DNA from: Lacinutrix sp. 5H-3-7-4
GTDB lineage: Bacteria; Bacteroidota; Bacteroidia; Flavobacteriales; Flavobacteriaceae
DNA length: 64,000 bases
Reading direction: 5' to 3'
Assembly (NCBI RefSeq): GCF_000211855.2
Contig: NC_015638.1
Coordinates: 1,302,001 to 1,366,000, forward strand
The position numbers were made by a program, and so were the translations under genes. The notes beneath the pieces are model-generated. The model saw nothing but the letters and a program-made list of their open reading frames with translations. It made no database searches and was not told the origin of the DNA. Numbering within the stretch: the first letter of the stretch is position 1; every line of letters begins with the position of its first letter. This document shows, one piece after another, positions 7,336 to 14,655 of the stretch.

Positions 7336-8343
7336 ATGAACAACTATATAGAAAATATCGTTCTTATAAATCAATATTTAAACAAATCGATTTCAAAAAA
7401 TGAAACAGAGTTTTTTTTAAAAAAACTAGATTCAGATGTTGCATTTAAAACGTTGTTTACTGAGCAATTAGAGTTGGTCAATGGAATAAAAAGAGAAGGA
7501 TTAAAAAAAGAAATAATTGTAGCGAAACAATTGTTTATTCAAGCTAAATGGTTGAAAATATTAAGAATGTTAGGATTAGGTGCTACCGTTATAGGTTTTA
7601 TTTACATGACATTTTTTAAAACAATCATATTTAATAATAAAACAGCTTTAGAAAATAATCAAGTAATATATTCTGATAGTATTAACAACATAGCAGACTT
7701 GAAAACTTTACAGACTATAGATGCCATTCAAGATGAAACCATACAAAACAAAAATACTAAAATTGAATACACTGTAACCGAACGGATAGAAAAGTCTATC
7801 GTTAAAGACTCTATAAAAGTAATTGTCTCAAAAAAAGAAAAACAACTTAGTAATAACAATTATGAGTCTTATTTAGAATTGCCAGTAAAGAGTTCTCAAA
7901 AAGTAAATATAGAAAAGACAAATATAAAATTCTTAGATGATAGAAAAGTCCAAAACATTTTGGGAGATTTTGTAGATGATAATAAAAGTGGAACTTATGT
8001 TTATGATTTTAAAGGGTCTAACGGAAATTCAAGGCGCACTTTAATTTTAAGTATTGATGGAACATTTATGTTTCATACTTATGAACCTCATGATGGTGGA
8101 TTGCCTTCAGAAAGGAATTTTTATGGTAAAGGCACATGGACATCAAATAAAGATTTAGTTTATTTTAGTACTAATCCAAGTGATTTATTTGGTAAGCAAT
8201 CTCTTGATTTTAATAATACAAAAGCTAGATATAATACAAAGTCACTTAGAGATAGGTCAGATCGTGATATTAAAACGTCCTTACGTTTTTATGAATCAAA
8301 AGTTTTTTGGCTTAAAGGCATGCTTCTTCTAAAGCAAGAGTAA
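7336..8343 (+). CDS. Membrane anti-sigma-like protein with large periplasmic domain
   Basis: 335 residues. The cytoplasmic head (1-70) is acidic and helical (IENIVLINQYLNKSISKNE and following), as in flavobacterial anti-sigma partners. One TM segment spans about 74-92 (LRMLGLGATVIGFIYMTFF). A low-complexity Asn/Lys linker (95-195) leads to a C-terminal beta domain (205-335) whose strands (GTYVYDFKG, TLILSIDGTFMFHTY, GKGTWTSNKDLVYF) look like a lipocalin-type barrel. No zinc HxxxCxxC motif is present. Its position 12 bases after the sigma gene supports the anti-sigma role; what the barrel senses is unknown. The stop abuts the convergent permease gene with zero spacing. Confidence 0.65.
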   Translation: MNNYIENIVLINQYLNKSISKNETEFFLKKLDSDVAFKTLFTEQLELVNGIKREGLKKEIIVAKQLFIQAKWLKILRMLGLGATVIGFIYMTFFKTIIFNNKTALENNQVIYSDSINNIADLKTLQTIDAIQDETIQNKNTKIEYTVTERIEKSIVKDSIKVIVSKKEKQLSNNNYESYLELPVKSSQKVNIEKTNIKFLDDRKVQNILGDFVDDNKSGTYVYDFKGSNGNSRRTLILSIDGTFMFHTYEPHDGGLPSERNFYGKGTWTSNKDLVYFSTNPSDLFGKQSLDFNNTKARYNTKSLRDRSDRDIKTSLRFYESKVFWLKGMLLLKQE

Positions 8344-9504
8344 TTAACCTCTAAACAAAAAGAAATCATCTTTCATATCTTCAATTTGTGCGTCTTCGTT
8401 TGTTATAATATAATCGATAGCTTTAGAGGTAAATTTATCACCTTTTTCAGTTAGAGATACAATGTTATTTTCAACAATAATCATATTATTTTTTGTTGCT
8501 AATTCTAACACCGTTTTAGCTCTAACTTTTTGCCAATTTATATGTTCGCGTAAGTGGTTAACATGTCTTTCTTCAAATTCATTATGGTTTTTTAAATGCA
8601 ATAAAAAAGTAAGTAAAGAAACCTCTGTACGTTGTTGTTTTTCACGGTACATTACAGCAATAATACCTTTGTTAGGAGCAAATAGATATACTAATAAAAA
8701 TATTAGACCCAACATGGTTGTTATAGATCCAGCTATAGAAGCATCTAACCAATGCGCAAACCAATAACCAGAAATTGCACTTAAAACACCAAAACTAATA
8801 GCAAGTGCAAGCATTCTTTTTAAATCTGTGGTTAGTAAATAGGCAGTTGCAGCAGGCGCAATCATTAACGCAACAACTAAAATAGCTCCAACAGCATCAA
8901 AAGCACCAACAGTTGTAACAGATGCGACACTCATTAACCCATAATGAATAATTGCAGGAGAAAAACCAAGTGATGCGGCTAAACCAGCATCAAAAGTGCT
9001 TATTTTTAATTCTTTGAAAAAAGCGATTAATAATGTTACAGTAATTAATAAAATAATGCCAATAATCCATAATGCTTTTGGCCCAACATCAACTCCAGAA
9101 ATTAATAACCTATCAAAAGGTGCGAAAGCTAATTCACCTAATAAAACCGCATCGACATCTAAATGTACATCGTTTGCATTTTTAGCAATTAAAATTACAC
9201 CAATACTAAATAAAGCAGGAAACACTAAACCAATGGCAGTATCTTCTTTTACTAAGCCTGTTTTTTGAATATATTCTACCAAAACCACAGTAATTATACC
9301 TGTAAAAGCAGCAAATAAAATTAATAAAGGAGAGTTGAGGTTATGTGTTATAAAAAAGCCTATTACAATACCAGGTAAAATAGAGTGGCTAATAGCATCA
9401 CTTATCATCGCCATTTTTCTAAGTACTAAAAATGTACCAGGTATAGCACAAGCAATTGCTACAAGACTTGCAATAAGTTGTATTTCAATTTGAGCACTAT
9501 TCAT
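8344..9504 (-). CDS. Metal ABC transporter permease 2 with winged-helix tail
   Basis: 386 residues, about 100 longer than a plain ZnuB/MntB permease. Residues 1-280 hold eight or nine membrane segments of the ABC-3 family (GLAASLGFSPAIIHYGLMS and GAFDAVGAILVVALMIAPAATAYL are typical). The extra C-terminal 90-100 residues (RTEVSLLTFLLHLKNHNEF... VSLTEKGDKFTSKAIDY) read as a winged-helix DNA-binding-like domain with a wing ending TEKG, as in DtxR/MarR-type folds. It overlaps the preceding permease gene by 8 bases and is the last gene of the metal operon. Confidence 0.85.
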   Translation of the reverse strand: MNSAQIEIQLIASLVAIACAIPGTFLVLRKMAMISDAISHSILPGIVIGFFITHNLNSPLLILFAAFTGIITVVLVEYIQKTGLVKEDTAIGLVFPALFSIGVILIAKNANDVHLDVDAVLLGELAFAPFDRLLISGVDVGPKALWIIGIILLITVTLLIAFFKELKISTFDAGLAASLGFSPAIIHYGLMSVASVTTVGAFDAVGAILVVALMIAPAATAYLLTTDLKRMLALAISFGVLSAISGYWFAHWLDASIAGSITTMLGLIFLLVYLFAPNKGIIAVMYREKQQRTEVSLLTFLLHLKNHNEFEERHVNHLREHINWQKVRAKTVLELATKNNMIIVENNIVSLTEKGDKFTSKAIDYIITNEDAQIEDMKDDFFLFRG

Positions 9505-10624
9505 CGTCTGTAGATTGTTTAGTATATAAATTTGCTGCGGTATTAAATCCTGTTTCTGTTAATCTCCACATTTTTCCTTCTAATTTCACATAATCTTTTT
9601 CTACCAATTTTTGCAACGTAGATTTTGTATAGCCTTGAAAATTATTTAAAAGTTTAATAGCATGTGGATGTGAGATATTATCGTGCGTTTCTGCAATATG
9701 ATACATAAAAGACAATGTTTTATGAAGCTCTAAATCACGACGATTTTTTATAACTCTAATTTGTTTGAATAGTAAGCCACGACTTGGTGAAAATACAAAC
9801 GAGAAAAACACAAAAACCGAAGCTACTAAAACAATTACTGGTCCAGTAGATAAATTCGTTTGGCTGGCACTTATTGCTGTACCAAAAACACCGGAAAAGG
9901 CACCAAAAACAGCAGCTAAAAGCACCATAGTAGACAAGCTGTTAGTCCATTGTCTTGCAGCTGCAGCAGGAGCCAAAAGCATAGCGCTCATTAACACAAC
10001 ACCAACGGTTTGTAATCCTAATACAATGGCTAAAACAATAAAACTAGTAATTAAAATATCTATAATTTTAGTATTAAAGCCAAGTGTTTTTGTGTAGTCT
10101 GCATCAAAAAGTAGAATTTTAAACTCTTTCCAAAACAATAGTAAAACGAACAAACATAAGCCAGTAACAATTGCCATTAACCAAACATCGCTTTCTACTA
10201 AAGTCGCTGCTTGACCAAATAAATATTTATCTAATCCTGCTTGGTTCGCATTGGGTTGCTTTTGTATAAAGGTTAATAATAACATACCAAAACCAAAAAA
10301 TAACGACAATATTAACCCTAAAGCAGTATCACTTTTTAAATGTGTTTTCTTTACAATACCACGAATCCAAAATGTTCCAATTAACCCACTAACTAAAGCG
10401 CCCAAAAGCAAAGTGTTAGAATCTTTTGCACCGGTAATTAAAAAGGCAATTGCAATACCTGGTAAGGCAGCGTGCGAAATAGCATCACCAAGTAGGCTTT
10501 GCTTTCTAAGTACAGCAAAACTACCAAGCATGCCTGTTACAGCGCCTAAAATGGCTGTTCCAAGTGTTATTGTGCGTAGTGTATAATCACTAAATACTAA
10601 TGAAAAATATTCTGTTATGTCCAT
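9497..10624 (-). CDS. Metal ABC transporter permease 1 with winged-helix tail
   Basis: 375 residues. ABC-3 family membrane part covers 1-290 (GAVTGMLGSFAVLRKQSLLGDAISHAAL is the conserved cytoplasmic loop region, given here only as landmarks at residues 28-55). The C-terminal 85 residues (from RRDLELHKTLSFMYHIAE to WRLTETGFNTAANLY) again form a helix-helix-helix-wing pattern. It pairs with the downstream permease to form the channel of a zinc/manganese/iron importer. The gap to the ATPase gene holds a dispersed inverted repeat. Both permeases in one operon bearing such tails is noteworthy, although the fusion is known from other Bacteroidota annotations. Confidence 0.85.
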   Translation of the reverse strand: MDITEYFSLVFSDYTLRTITLGTAILGAVTGMLGSFAVLRKQSLLGDAISHAALPGIAIAFLITGAKDSNTLLLGALVSGLIGTFWIRGIVKKTHLKSDTALGLILSLFFGFGMLLLTFIQKQPNANQAGLDKYLFGQAATLVESDVWLMAIVTGLCLFVLLLFWKEFKILLFDADYTKTLGFNTKIIDILITSFIVLAIVLGLQTVGVVLMSAMLLAPAAAARQWTNSLSTMVLLAAVFGAFSGVFGTAISASQTNLSTGPVIVLVASVFVFFSFVFSPSRGLLFKQIRVIKNRRDLELHKTLSFMYHIAETHDNISHPHAIKLLNNFQGYTKSTLQKLVEKDYVKLEGKMWRLTETGFNTAANLYTKQSTDDE

Positions 10625-10625
10625 A

Positions 10626-10712
10626 ATTCCTGCGAAGGCAGAATTTCATCCTGTTTTCGCAATATTTGTTATTTATAATTTCATTTTATGAGATTCCTGT
10701 CTTCACAGGAAT
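10626..10712. repeat. Inverted-repeat element inside the metal operon
   Basis: Left arm ATTCCTGCGAAGGCAGAAT begins at 10626 and the related right arm GATTCCTGTCTTCACAGGAAT ends at 10712; the arms are imperfect inverted copies. ATTCCTGCG...CAGGAAT palindromes are dispersed repeats in many bacteria. Lying between two genes of one operon, it would appear in the mRNA and could fold. Confidence 0.6.
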
Positions 10713-10715
10713 TGA

Positions 10716-11453
10716 TTACTCTTGTATACTTACTTTATAGTTTATACCGTAAGTTTTGGTTAAATTATCATCATTAAATATATCTTTTACTGGACCTGTG
10801 GCAATTTTTTTCACATTTAAAAAAGTTACCCAATCAAAATATTCTGGTACAGTTTGTAAATCGTGATGTACAACAATAACAGTTTTTCCTGCTTTACGTA
10901 ATTCTTTTAAAATATTAATAATTGCAATTTCGGTTGTTGCATCAACACCTTGAAACGGCTCATCCATAAAATAAATTGAAGCATTTTGCACTAAAGCGCG
11001 TGCTAAAAAAATACGCTGTTGTTGTCCTCCAGAAAGCTGGCTAATTTGTCTGCCTTTAAAGGCTAGCATTCCTACTTTTTCTAAAGCTTCCAGCGCGGCT
11101 TTTTTTTCTTTTTGTCTTGGCCTTTTTATCCAACCTAAACTGCCGTAAGTTCCCATCATTACAACATCTAGGGCAGTAGTTGGGAAGTCCCAATCTACAC
11201 TTCCTTTTTGCGGTACATAAGCAACTAGTCTGCGTTGTTTTTCATAAGGTTTACCATAAATAGTAACGCTTCCTGCAATAGGTTTTAATATGCCTAAAAT
11301 AGACTTTATAAGTGTTGATTTTCCTGCGCCATTTGGTCCAACAATAGCCATTAAAACACCTTCTGGAATTTCTAAATCGATATCCCAAAGTACAGGTTTG
11401 TAGTTGTAAGCTACTGTAAGGTCGTCTACTTTTACGGCTATTTTTTTACTCAT
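10716..11453 (-). CDS. Metal ABC transporter ATP-binding protein
   Basis: 245 residues, standard length for ZnuC/MntB-type ATPases. Walker A GPNGAGKS (residues 39-46), signature LSGGQQQR, Walker B YFMDEP and the switch His in VVHHD are all present. It powers uptake through the two permeases downstream. Its ATG overlaps the stop of the solute-binding gene (TAATG, at 11451-11455), indicating translational coupling. Confidence 0.92.
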   Translation of the reverse strand: MSKKIAVKVDDLTVAYNYKPVLWDIDLEIPEGVLMAIVGPNGAGKSTLIKSILGILKPIAGSVTIYGKPYEKQRRLVAYVPQKGSVDWDFPTTALDVVMMGTYGSLGWIKRPRQKEKKAALEALEKVGMLAFKGRQISQLSGGQQQRIFLARALVQNASIYFMDEPFQGVDATTEIAIINILKELRKAGKTVIVVHHDLQTVPEYFDWVTFLNVKKIATGPVKDIFNDDNLTKTYGINYKVSIQE

Positions 11454-12361
11454 TATTTTAAAGCGTTAACAATTGTATTTACATTATACTCAAACATACC
11501 AATGTACGTACCTTCAACAGTTCCTGCATTTCCAAGTGCATCAGAATATAAAGTGCCTCCAATTACTACATCGTGACCTTTAGATTTCACTGCAGCTTGT
11601 AATGCTTCAATGGTACGTTTTGGCACAGAACTTTCAACAAAAATGGCTTTTACTTTATTTTCTATTATAAAAGTAGCTAATTTTTGTACGTCTTGTACAC
11701 CAGCTTCTGTCGCTGTACTTAAACCTTGTAAACCTACAACATTAAAACCGTAGTTTTTTCCGAAGTAATTAAAGGCATCGTGTGCAGTTACTAATATTCT
11801 TTTTTCTTTTGGAAGTGTTTCTATTGTTGAAGAAATCTTTGTTTGTAAATCTTCTAATTGCTGAAGGTATTTTTTTTCATTTTCAGAAAAACGCACAGCA
11901 TTTTCAGGATCTTTTTCAATTAATACCTGAGTTACTTTTTTAGCAAATTGTTTAAAATAAGAAATATTAAACCATACATGTGGGTCGTAATTTGAAGCAA
12001 AATAATCTGAACCAATTAAGCCAGATTTATCTAAACCATCTGCCAAAGCAATTGGTGATTGTGTTTTCATTTTTTCGAAAACTTCTACTAGTTTTCCTTC
12101 TAAATGTAAACCGTTATAAAAAATAACATCTGCATTTACTAATTTGGTAACATCACCTTCGCTTGCTTTATATAAATGCGGATCGACTCCAGAACCCATT
12201 AAGCCATTTACATTAACTAAATCGCCACCTATATTTTTAACCAAATCTGTAATCATGGTTGTAGTGGTAACAATATTTAGTTTACCATCTTCTTTTTTTG
12301 AGTCGTTTTTACAATTAAAAAAAGAGAGTGTGATTGCTAAAAGTAGTATTGTTTTTTTCAT
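11453..12361 (-). CDS. Metal-binding lipoprotein of the ABC importer (TroA/ZnuA family)
   Basis: 302 residues. Lipobox FFNC gives a lipid-anchored Cys17. Cluster A-I metal ligands are His62 (DPHLYKA), His128 (DPHVWFN) and His194 ([10 protein letters not shown]), with a C-terminal acidic ligand expected near SDALG. Three His plus an acid is the TroA/ZnuA pattern, whereas Mn-specific PsaA has Glu at the third position. There is no long His-rich loop of the ZnuA type. Together with a DtxR-family regulator in the operon this resembles the Tro system (Zn and Mn), but the metal is not settled by sequence. Confidence 0.88.
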   Translation of the reverse strand: MKKTILLLAITLSFFNCKNDSKKEDGKLNIVTTTTMITDLVKNIGGDLVNVNGLMGSGVDPHLYKASEGDVTKLVNADVIFYNGLHLEGKLVEVFEKMKTQSPIALADGLDKSGLIGSDYFASNYDPHVWFNISYFKQFAKKVTQVLIEKDPENAVRFSENEKKYLQQLEDLQTKISSTIETLPKEKRILVTAHDAFNYFGKNYGFNVVGLQGLSTATEAGVQDVQKLATFIIENKVKAIFVESSVPKRTIEALQAAVKSKGHDVVIGGTLYSDALGNAGTVEGTYIGMFEYNVNTIVNALK

Positions 12362-12394
12362 TTTTATTGTATTTAAATGCAGTTTGGTAATTTA

Positions 12395-13195
12395 TTATGA
12401 CTTTGGAATTCTAAAACTAAATCCAGCACTTATTAAAATATCTTGTCCGTCTGTTATACTAGAACCAACAGTAGCATCTAATTGAAAATTATTAGAAATT
12501 AAATAAGTTAATCCAGCATCCCAAAGGTGATTTGCTTTATTGTTTTCTGGAAAATCACCATACAATTCTACATAAGCGCCAAGTTTGCTTGTTAAGCTAT
12601 AACCGTATGCAATTGTATAAAGGTAAGCGGCTTCAGGATTGTCATTTTCCCAAGCAGCTCCTAAATTATAAGATAAACTAGATTTTTCGCTTAAAGTATG
12701 TGCAAATGAAAACCTAAAGTCTACTCCAGTATTTTCTGGTCTTAATTCTTTTTTTACTAAAAAAGGCAAGTTTAAATGCCCTAAAAAACCAATTTCTGGC
12801 ATCCAACCATTTTCTTGTGCAACCGTTGTTTTAAAACCTAACAGCAAAGGAGAAAAACTATTAGTTGAGGCAATTTCATTACCATTAAACTCTACTTTAC
12901 TATCTGTATAATCGTAACCTAAGCGTAATTCTAAATTATTTAATAAACCATAACGTACTAACATAGTATTGTATGTAAAGTCTTCGGTTTTAATATTGTT
13001 TTCTTCAAAACTTTCGTAAAAAGCTCCTGTTTCTACTTGTAGAAATCCTTTTGGTAAAGCTGTAGGAGATTCTGTAGCGTCTGGTCTGTCTGTAATTAAT
13101 GGTTCTAATGTGTTATTTTCTTGTGCAAAAGAAAATATTGAAATAGAAAACAGACATCCTGCTGTGATTGTTTTTAAGTACTTAGTTAGTATCAT
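12395..13195 (-). CDS. Outer-membrane beta-barrel transporter of the metal operon
   Basis: 266 residues. Signal peptide 1-24 ends FSFAQ. The mature start LITDRPDATESP is the hallmark of the Phenol_MetA_deg-type barrel family, and the rest alternates amphipathic strands (LELRLGYDY, SLSYNLGAAW, FQLDATVGSS) to a terminal strand ending in FRIPKS. Its coding start overlaps the regulator gene by 14 bases and the solute-binding gene follows, so it is probably the outer-membrane route for the metal. That role is inferred from the operon only. Confidence 0.75.
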   Translation of the reverse strand: MILTKYLKTITAGCLFSISIFSFAQENNTLEPLITDRPDATESPTALPKGFLQVETGAFYESFEENNIKTEDFTYNTMLVRYGLLNNLELRLGYDYTDSKVEFNGNEIASTNSFSPLLLGFKTTVAQENGWMPEIGFLGHLNLPFLVKKELRPENTGVDFRFSFAHTLSEKSSLSYNLGAAWENDNPEAAYLYTIAYGYSLTSKLGAYVELYGDFPENNKANHLWDAGLTYLISNNFQLDATVGSSITDGQDILISAGFSFRIPKS

Positions 13196-13841
13196 TTACG
13201 TAAATTATATTAGTGAAATCTTCGTTTAAAAGAATGGTGTTATTATTAATTGAAATTTGTGTCATTTTATTTTTGCTAAACTGTTTTGTAACCAAAATAG
13301 AATTACCATATTTAAGTCCATTAAGTGCACAAAAATCAAAGAACTCTTTATCATCACTCATTAATCGTGAAATAATATATTGTTTTCCTTCTTGCGTGTT
13401 AGATAAGCTTATTGAGGTGTCTATAGTTGTAATTTCTCCTTTTTCGTTTGGAATTGGATCACCATGCGGATCGAATTTTGGATTACCTAAATAGTCGCTT
13501 ATTTTATTTGCTAAAAAATCTGACGTTTCATGTTCAAGAAACTCTGCTTCTCTATGTATTTCATGCAATGTCATGTCGAAGGTTTTATGAAGAAACGCTT
13601 CCCATAATCTATGTTTTCTAATAACGTTTAATGCCATTTTCTCACCTTTATTAGTGAGTTGTAAGGCTTGGTATTTTTCGTAGTTAAGTATGTCTTTTGC
13701 AGCTAATTTTTTTGCCATATCTGTTGCTGCTGCGTTAGATATGCCAAGCTTTTTTGCAATGTTACCAGGTTTAGTATCATTAACATCGTTATTGTTGTTT
13801 TTGTAAATAGCTTTTACAAAATTCTCTATTGCTACAGACAT
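13182..13841 (-). CDS. DtxR/MntR-family metal-dependent repressor
   Basis: 219 residues. N-terminal winged helix covers 1-70 (NIAKKLGISNAAATDMAKKL is the recognition region), the dimerisation and metal domain 75-140 contains EIHREAEFLEHETSD, and a C-terminal FeoA/SH3-like domain covers about 150-215. Asp8 and Glu11 of B. subtilis MntR appear to be replaced by Asn7 and Lys10, so metal selectivity may be closer to DtxR/TroR; this depends on my alignment by eye. It heads the metal-uptake operon. A perfect -7 element (13886-13893) and an inverted repeat (13894-13923) lie upstream, consistent with autoregulation. Confidence 0.88.
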   Translation of the reverse strand: MSVAIENFVKAIYKNNNNDVNDTKPGNIAKKLGISNAAATDMAKKLAAKDILNYEKYQALQLTNKGEKMALNVIRKHRLWEAFLHKTFDMTLHEIHREAEFLEHETSDFLANKISDYLGNPKFDPHGDPIPNEKGEITTIDTSISLSNTQEGKQYIISRLMSDDKEFFDFCALNGLKYGNSILVTKQFSKNKMTQISINNNTILLNEDFTNIIYVNDTN

Positions 13842-13885
13842 TTTTAATTACTTTAATTAATTTTTAAGCTTACTTAAATTTTTTA

Positions 13886-13893
13886 CAAATGTA
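13886..13893 (-). promoter_or_regulatory. -7 element of the metal-uptake operon
   Basis: TACATTTG on the minus strand matches TAnnTTTG exactly, 45 bases before the regulator ATG. It abuts the inverted repeat at 13894-13923. Confidence 0.6.
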
Positions 13894-13923
13894 ACTAAAA
13901 TTTTTAATTATAGTAATTTTGGT
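13894..13923. promoter_or_regulatory. Candidate operator of the DtxR-family regulator
   Basis: ACTAAAATT (13894-13902) and AATTTTGGT (13915-13923) form an inverted repeat with one mismatch and a 12-base centre. It lies exactly between the two divergent -7 elements and its right arm overlaps the plus-strand one, so a bound dimer could block both directions. Confidence 0.45.
13914..13921 (+). promoter_or_regulatory. -7 element for the secreted Cys protein gene
   Basis: TAATTTTG matches TAnnTTTG exactly, 37 bases before the ATG at 13959. Confidence 0.55.
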
Positions 13924-13958
13924 ATGATTTAAGTTATATTTATTGTCTAAGACGTTTA

Positions 13959-14387
13959 ATGAATATGAAAAAACTACTTCTAATTTTTACACTCGTAATA
14001 ACGGGTATAGTATCTGCTCAAGATTCTACAGCTGTTAAAGCAGAAACGCCAAAAATTGTATCTAAATTAATGTATGGTAATACCCTTAAAGTTGAAGATT
14101 TAGAGTTTAAATTTGTTGCAGTAGAAAGTGATTCGCGCTGTCCAAAAGGTGTGCAATGTGTTTGGGCAGGAGAAGCAATTGTTTTTGTTGATGTTTTTAA
14201 AAACGGAAAAAAAACAGAGCAAAAACGATTGGTTTTTTCTCCTACTAGCCAATTGCAAAATGCTTTAGGAAATTTATTTTCTTCGGAAAGTCTAAAGGTT
14301 TCCGGTTTAAATATTGCGCCTTATCCAGAAAGTGGTAGCAAAATAAAAATAGAAGATTATTATATACAACTTGCCGTTAAAAACTAA
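13959..14387 (+). CDS. Secreted protein with RCPxGVQCxWAG motif, function unknown
   Basis: 142 residues. Signal peptide MNMKKLLLIFTLVITGIVSA; an alternative Met lies two codons in (13965). The mature chain has a conserved-looking two-Cys motif SRCPKGVQCVWAGEA (about residues 63-77), probably a disulfide loop, in an all-beta context. I recall similar motifs in unnamed Bacteroidota proteins but no function. It diverges from the metal regulator with a shared candidate operator, so it may belong to the metal response. Confidence 0.7.
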   Translation: MNMKKLLLIFTLVITGIVSAQDSTAVKAETPKIVSKLMYGNTLKVEDLEFKFVAVESDSRCPKGVQCVWAGEAIVFVDVFKNGKKTEQKRLVFSPTSQLQNALGNLFSSESLKVSGLNIAPYPESGSKIKIEDYYIQLAVKN

Positions 14388-14406
14388 ACTTTATGACTGT
14401 ATTTTT

Positions 14407-14502
14407 GCGTTAAGGATAGAACGGCATGTTTGAGCTCCTCGCAGAGAGCGAGTAGTGATAGCCTGACCAAAAGAATGCCTTTTAGCATTTTTTGGTAACG
14501 CC
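14407..14502 (-). repeat. Structured dispersed element, copy B (96 bp)
   Basis: Read on the minus strand it begins GGCGTTACC, has GGTCAGGCTAT in the middle and ends CTATCCTTAACGC. The first hairpin is CCAAAA-ATGC with GCAT-TTTTGG and the second CTCGC/GCGAG, both unlike copies A and C. The AAGGAT arm of the third hairpin is missing. It lies 22 bases after the stop of the last feo gene, in sense orientation to that operon. Confidence 0.7.
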
Positions 14503-14523
14503 AAGATTATTTTTTTACTGCGT

Positions 14524-14655
14524 TTAGTGGCAGCCGCAATCGTCTGTACCACATGCTTTTTTTGCTTTCTTTTTCCAAATGTATTTTTTGAATAAAAAAC
14601 TTAAAGCAAAAGCTAAAATGGCTAAAACAATTATATTTTGGAGTATAATATGCAT
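14524..14655 (-). CDS. FeoB-associated Cys-rich membrane peptide
   Basis: 43 residues. The start is taken at ATG 14655, which overlaps the feoB stop (TAATG); a longer frame upstream would run inside feoB. One TM helix (about 5-24) is followed by a basic stretch (KKYIWKKKAKK) and the Cys-rich tail CGTDDCGCH, the pattern of the FeoB-associated Cys-rich family. It is thought to assist ferrous iron uptake through FeoB; the mechanism is unknown. Confidence 0.88.
   Translation of the reverse strand: MHIILQNIIVLAILAFALSFLFKKYIWKKKAKKACGTDDCGCH

Noticed and set aside
8462-10586. Plus-strand open frames inside the two permease genes
   Set aside because: Low-complexity antisense shadows of membrane-protein codons, with no leaders or recognisable domains.
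13842-13958. Possible manganese riboswitch ahead of the metal operon
   Set aside because: The region is very AT-rich with a 38-base leader, too short for yybP-ykoY; promoters and an inverted repeat explain it better.
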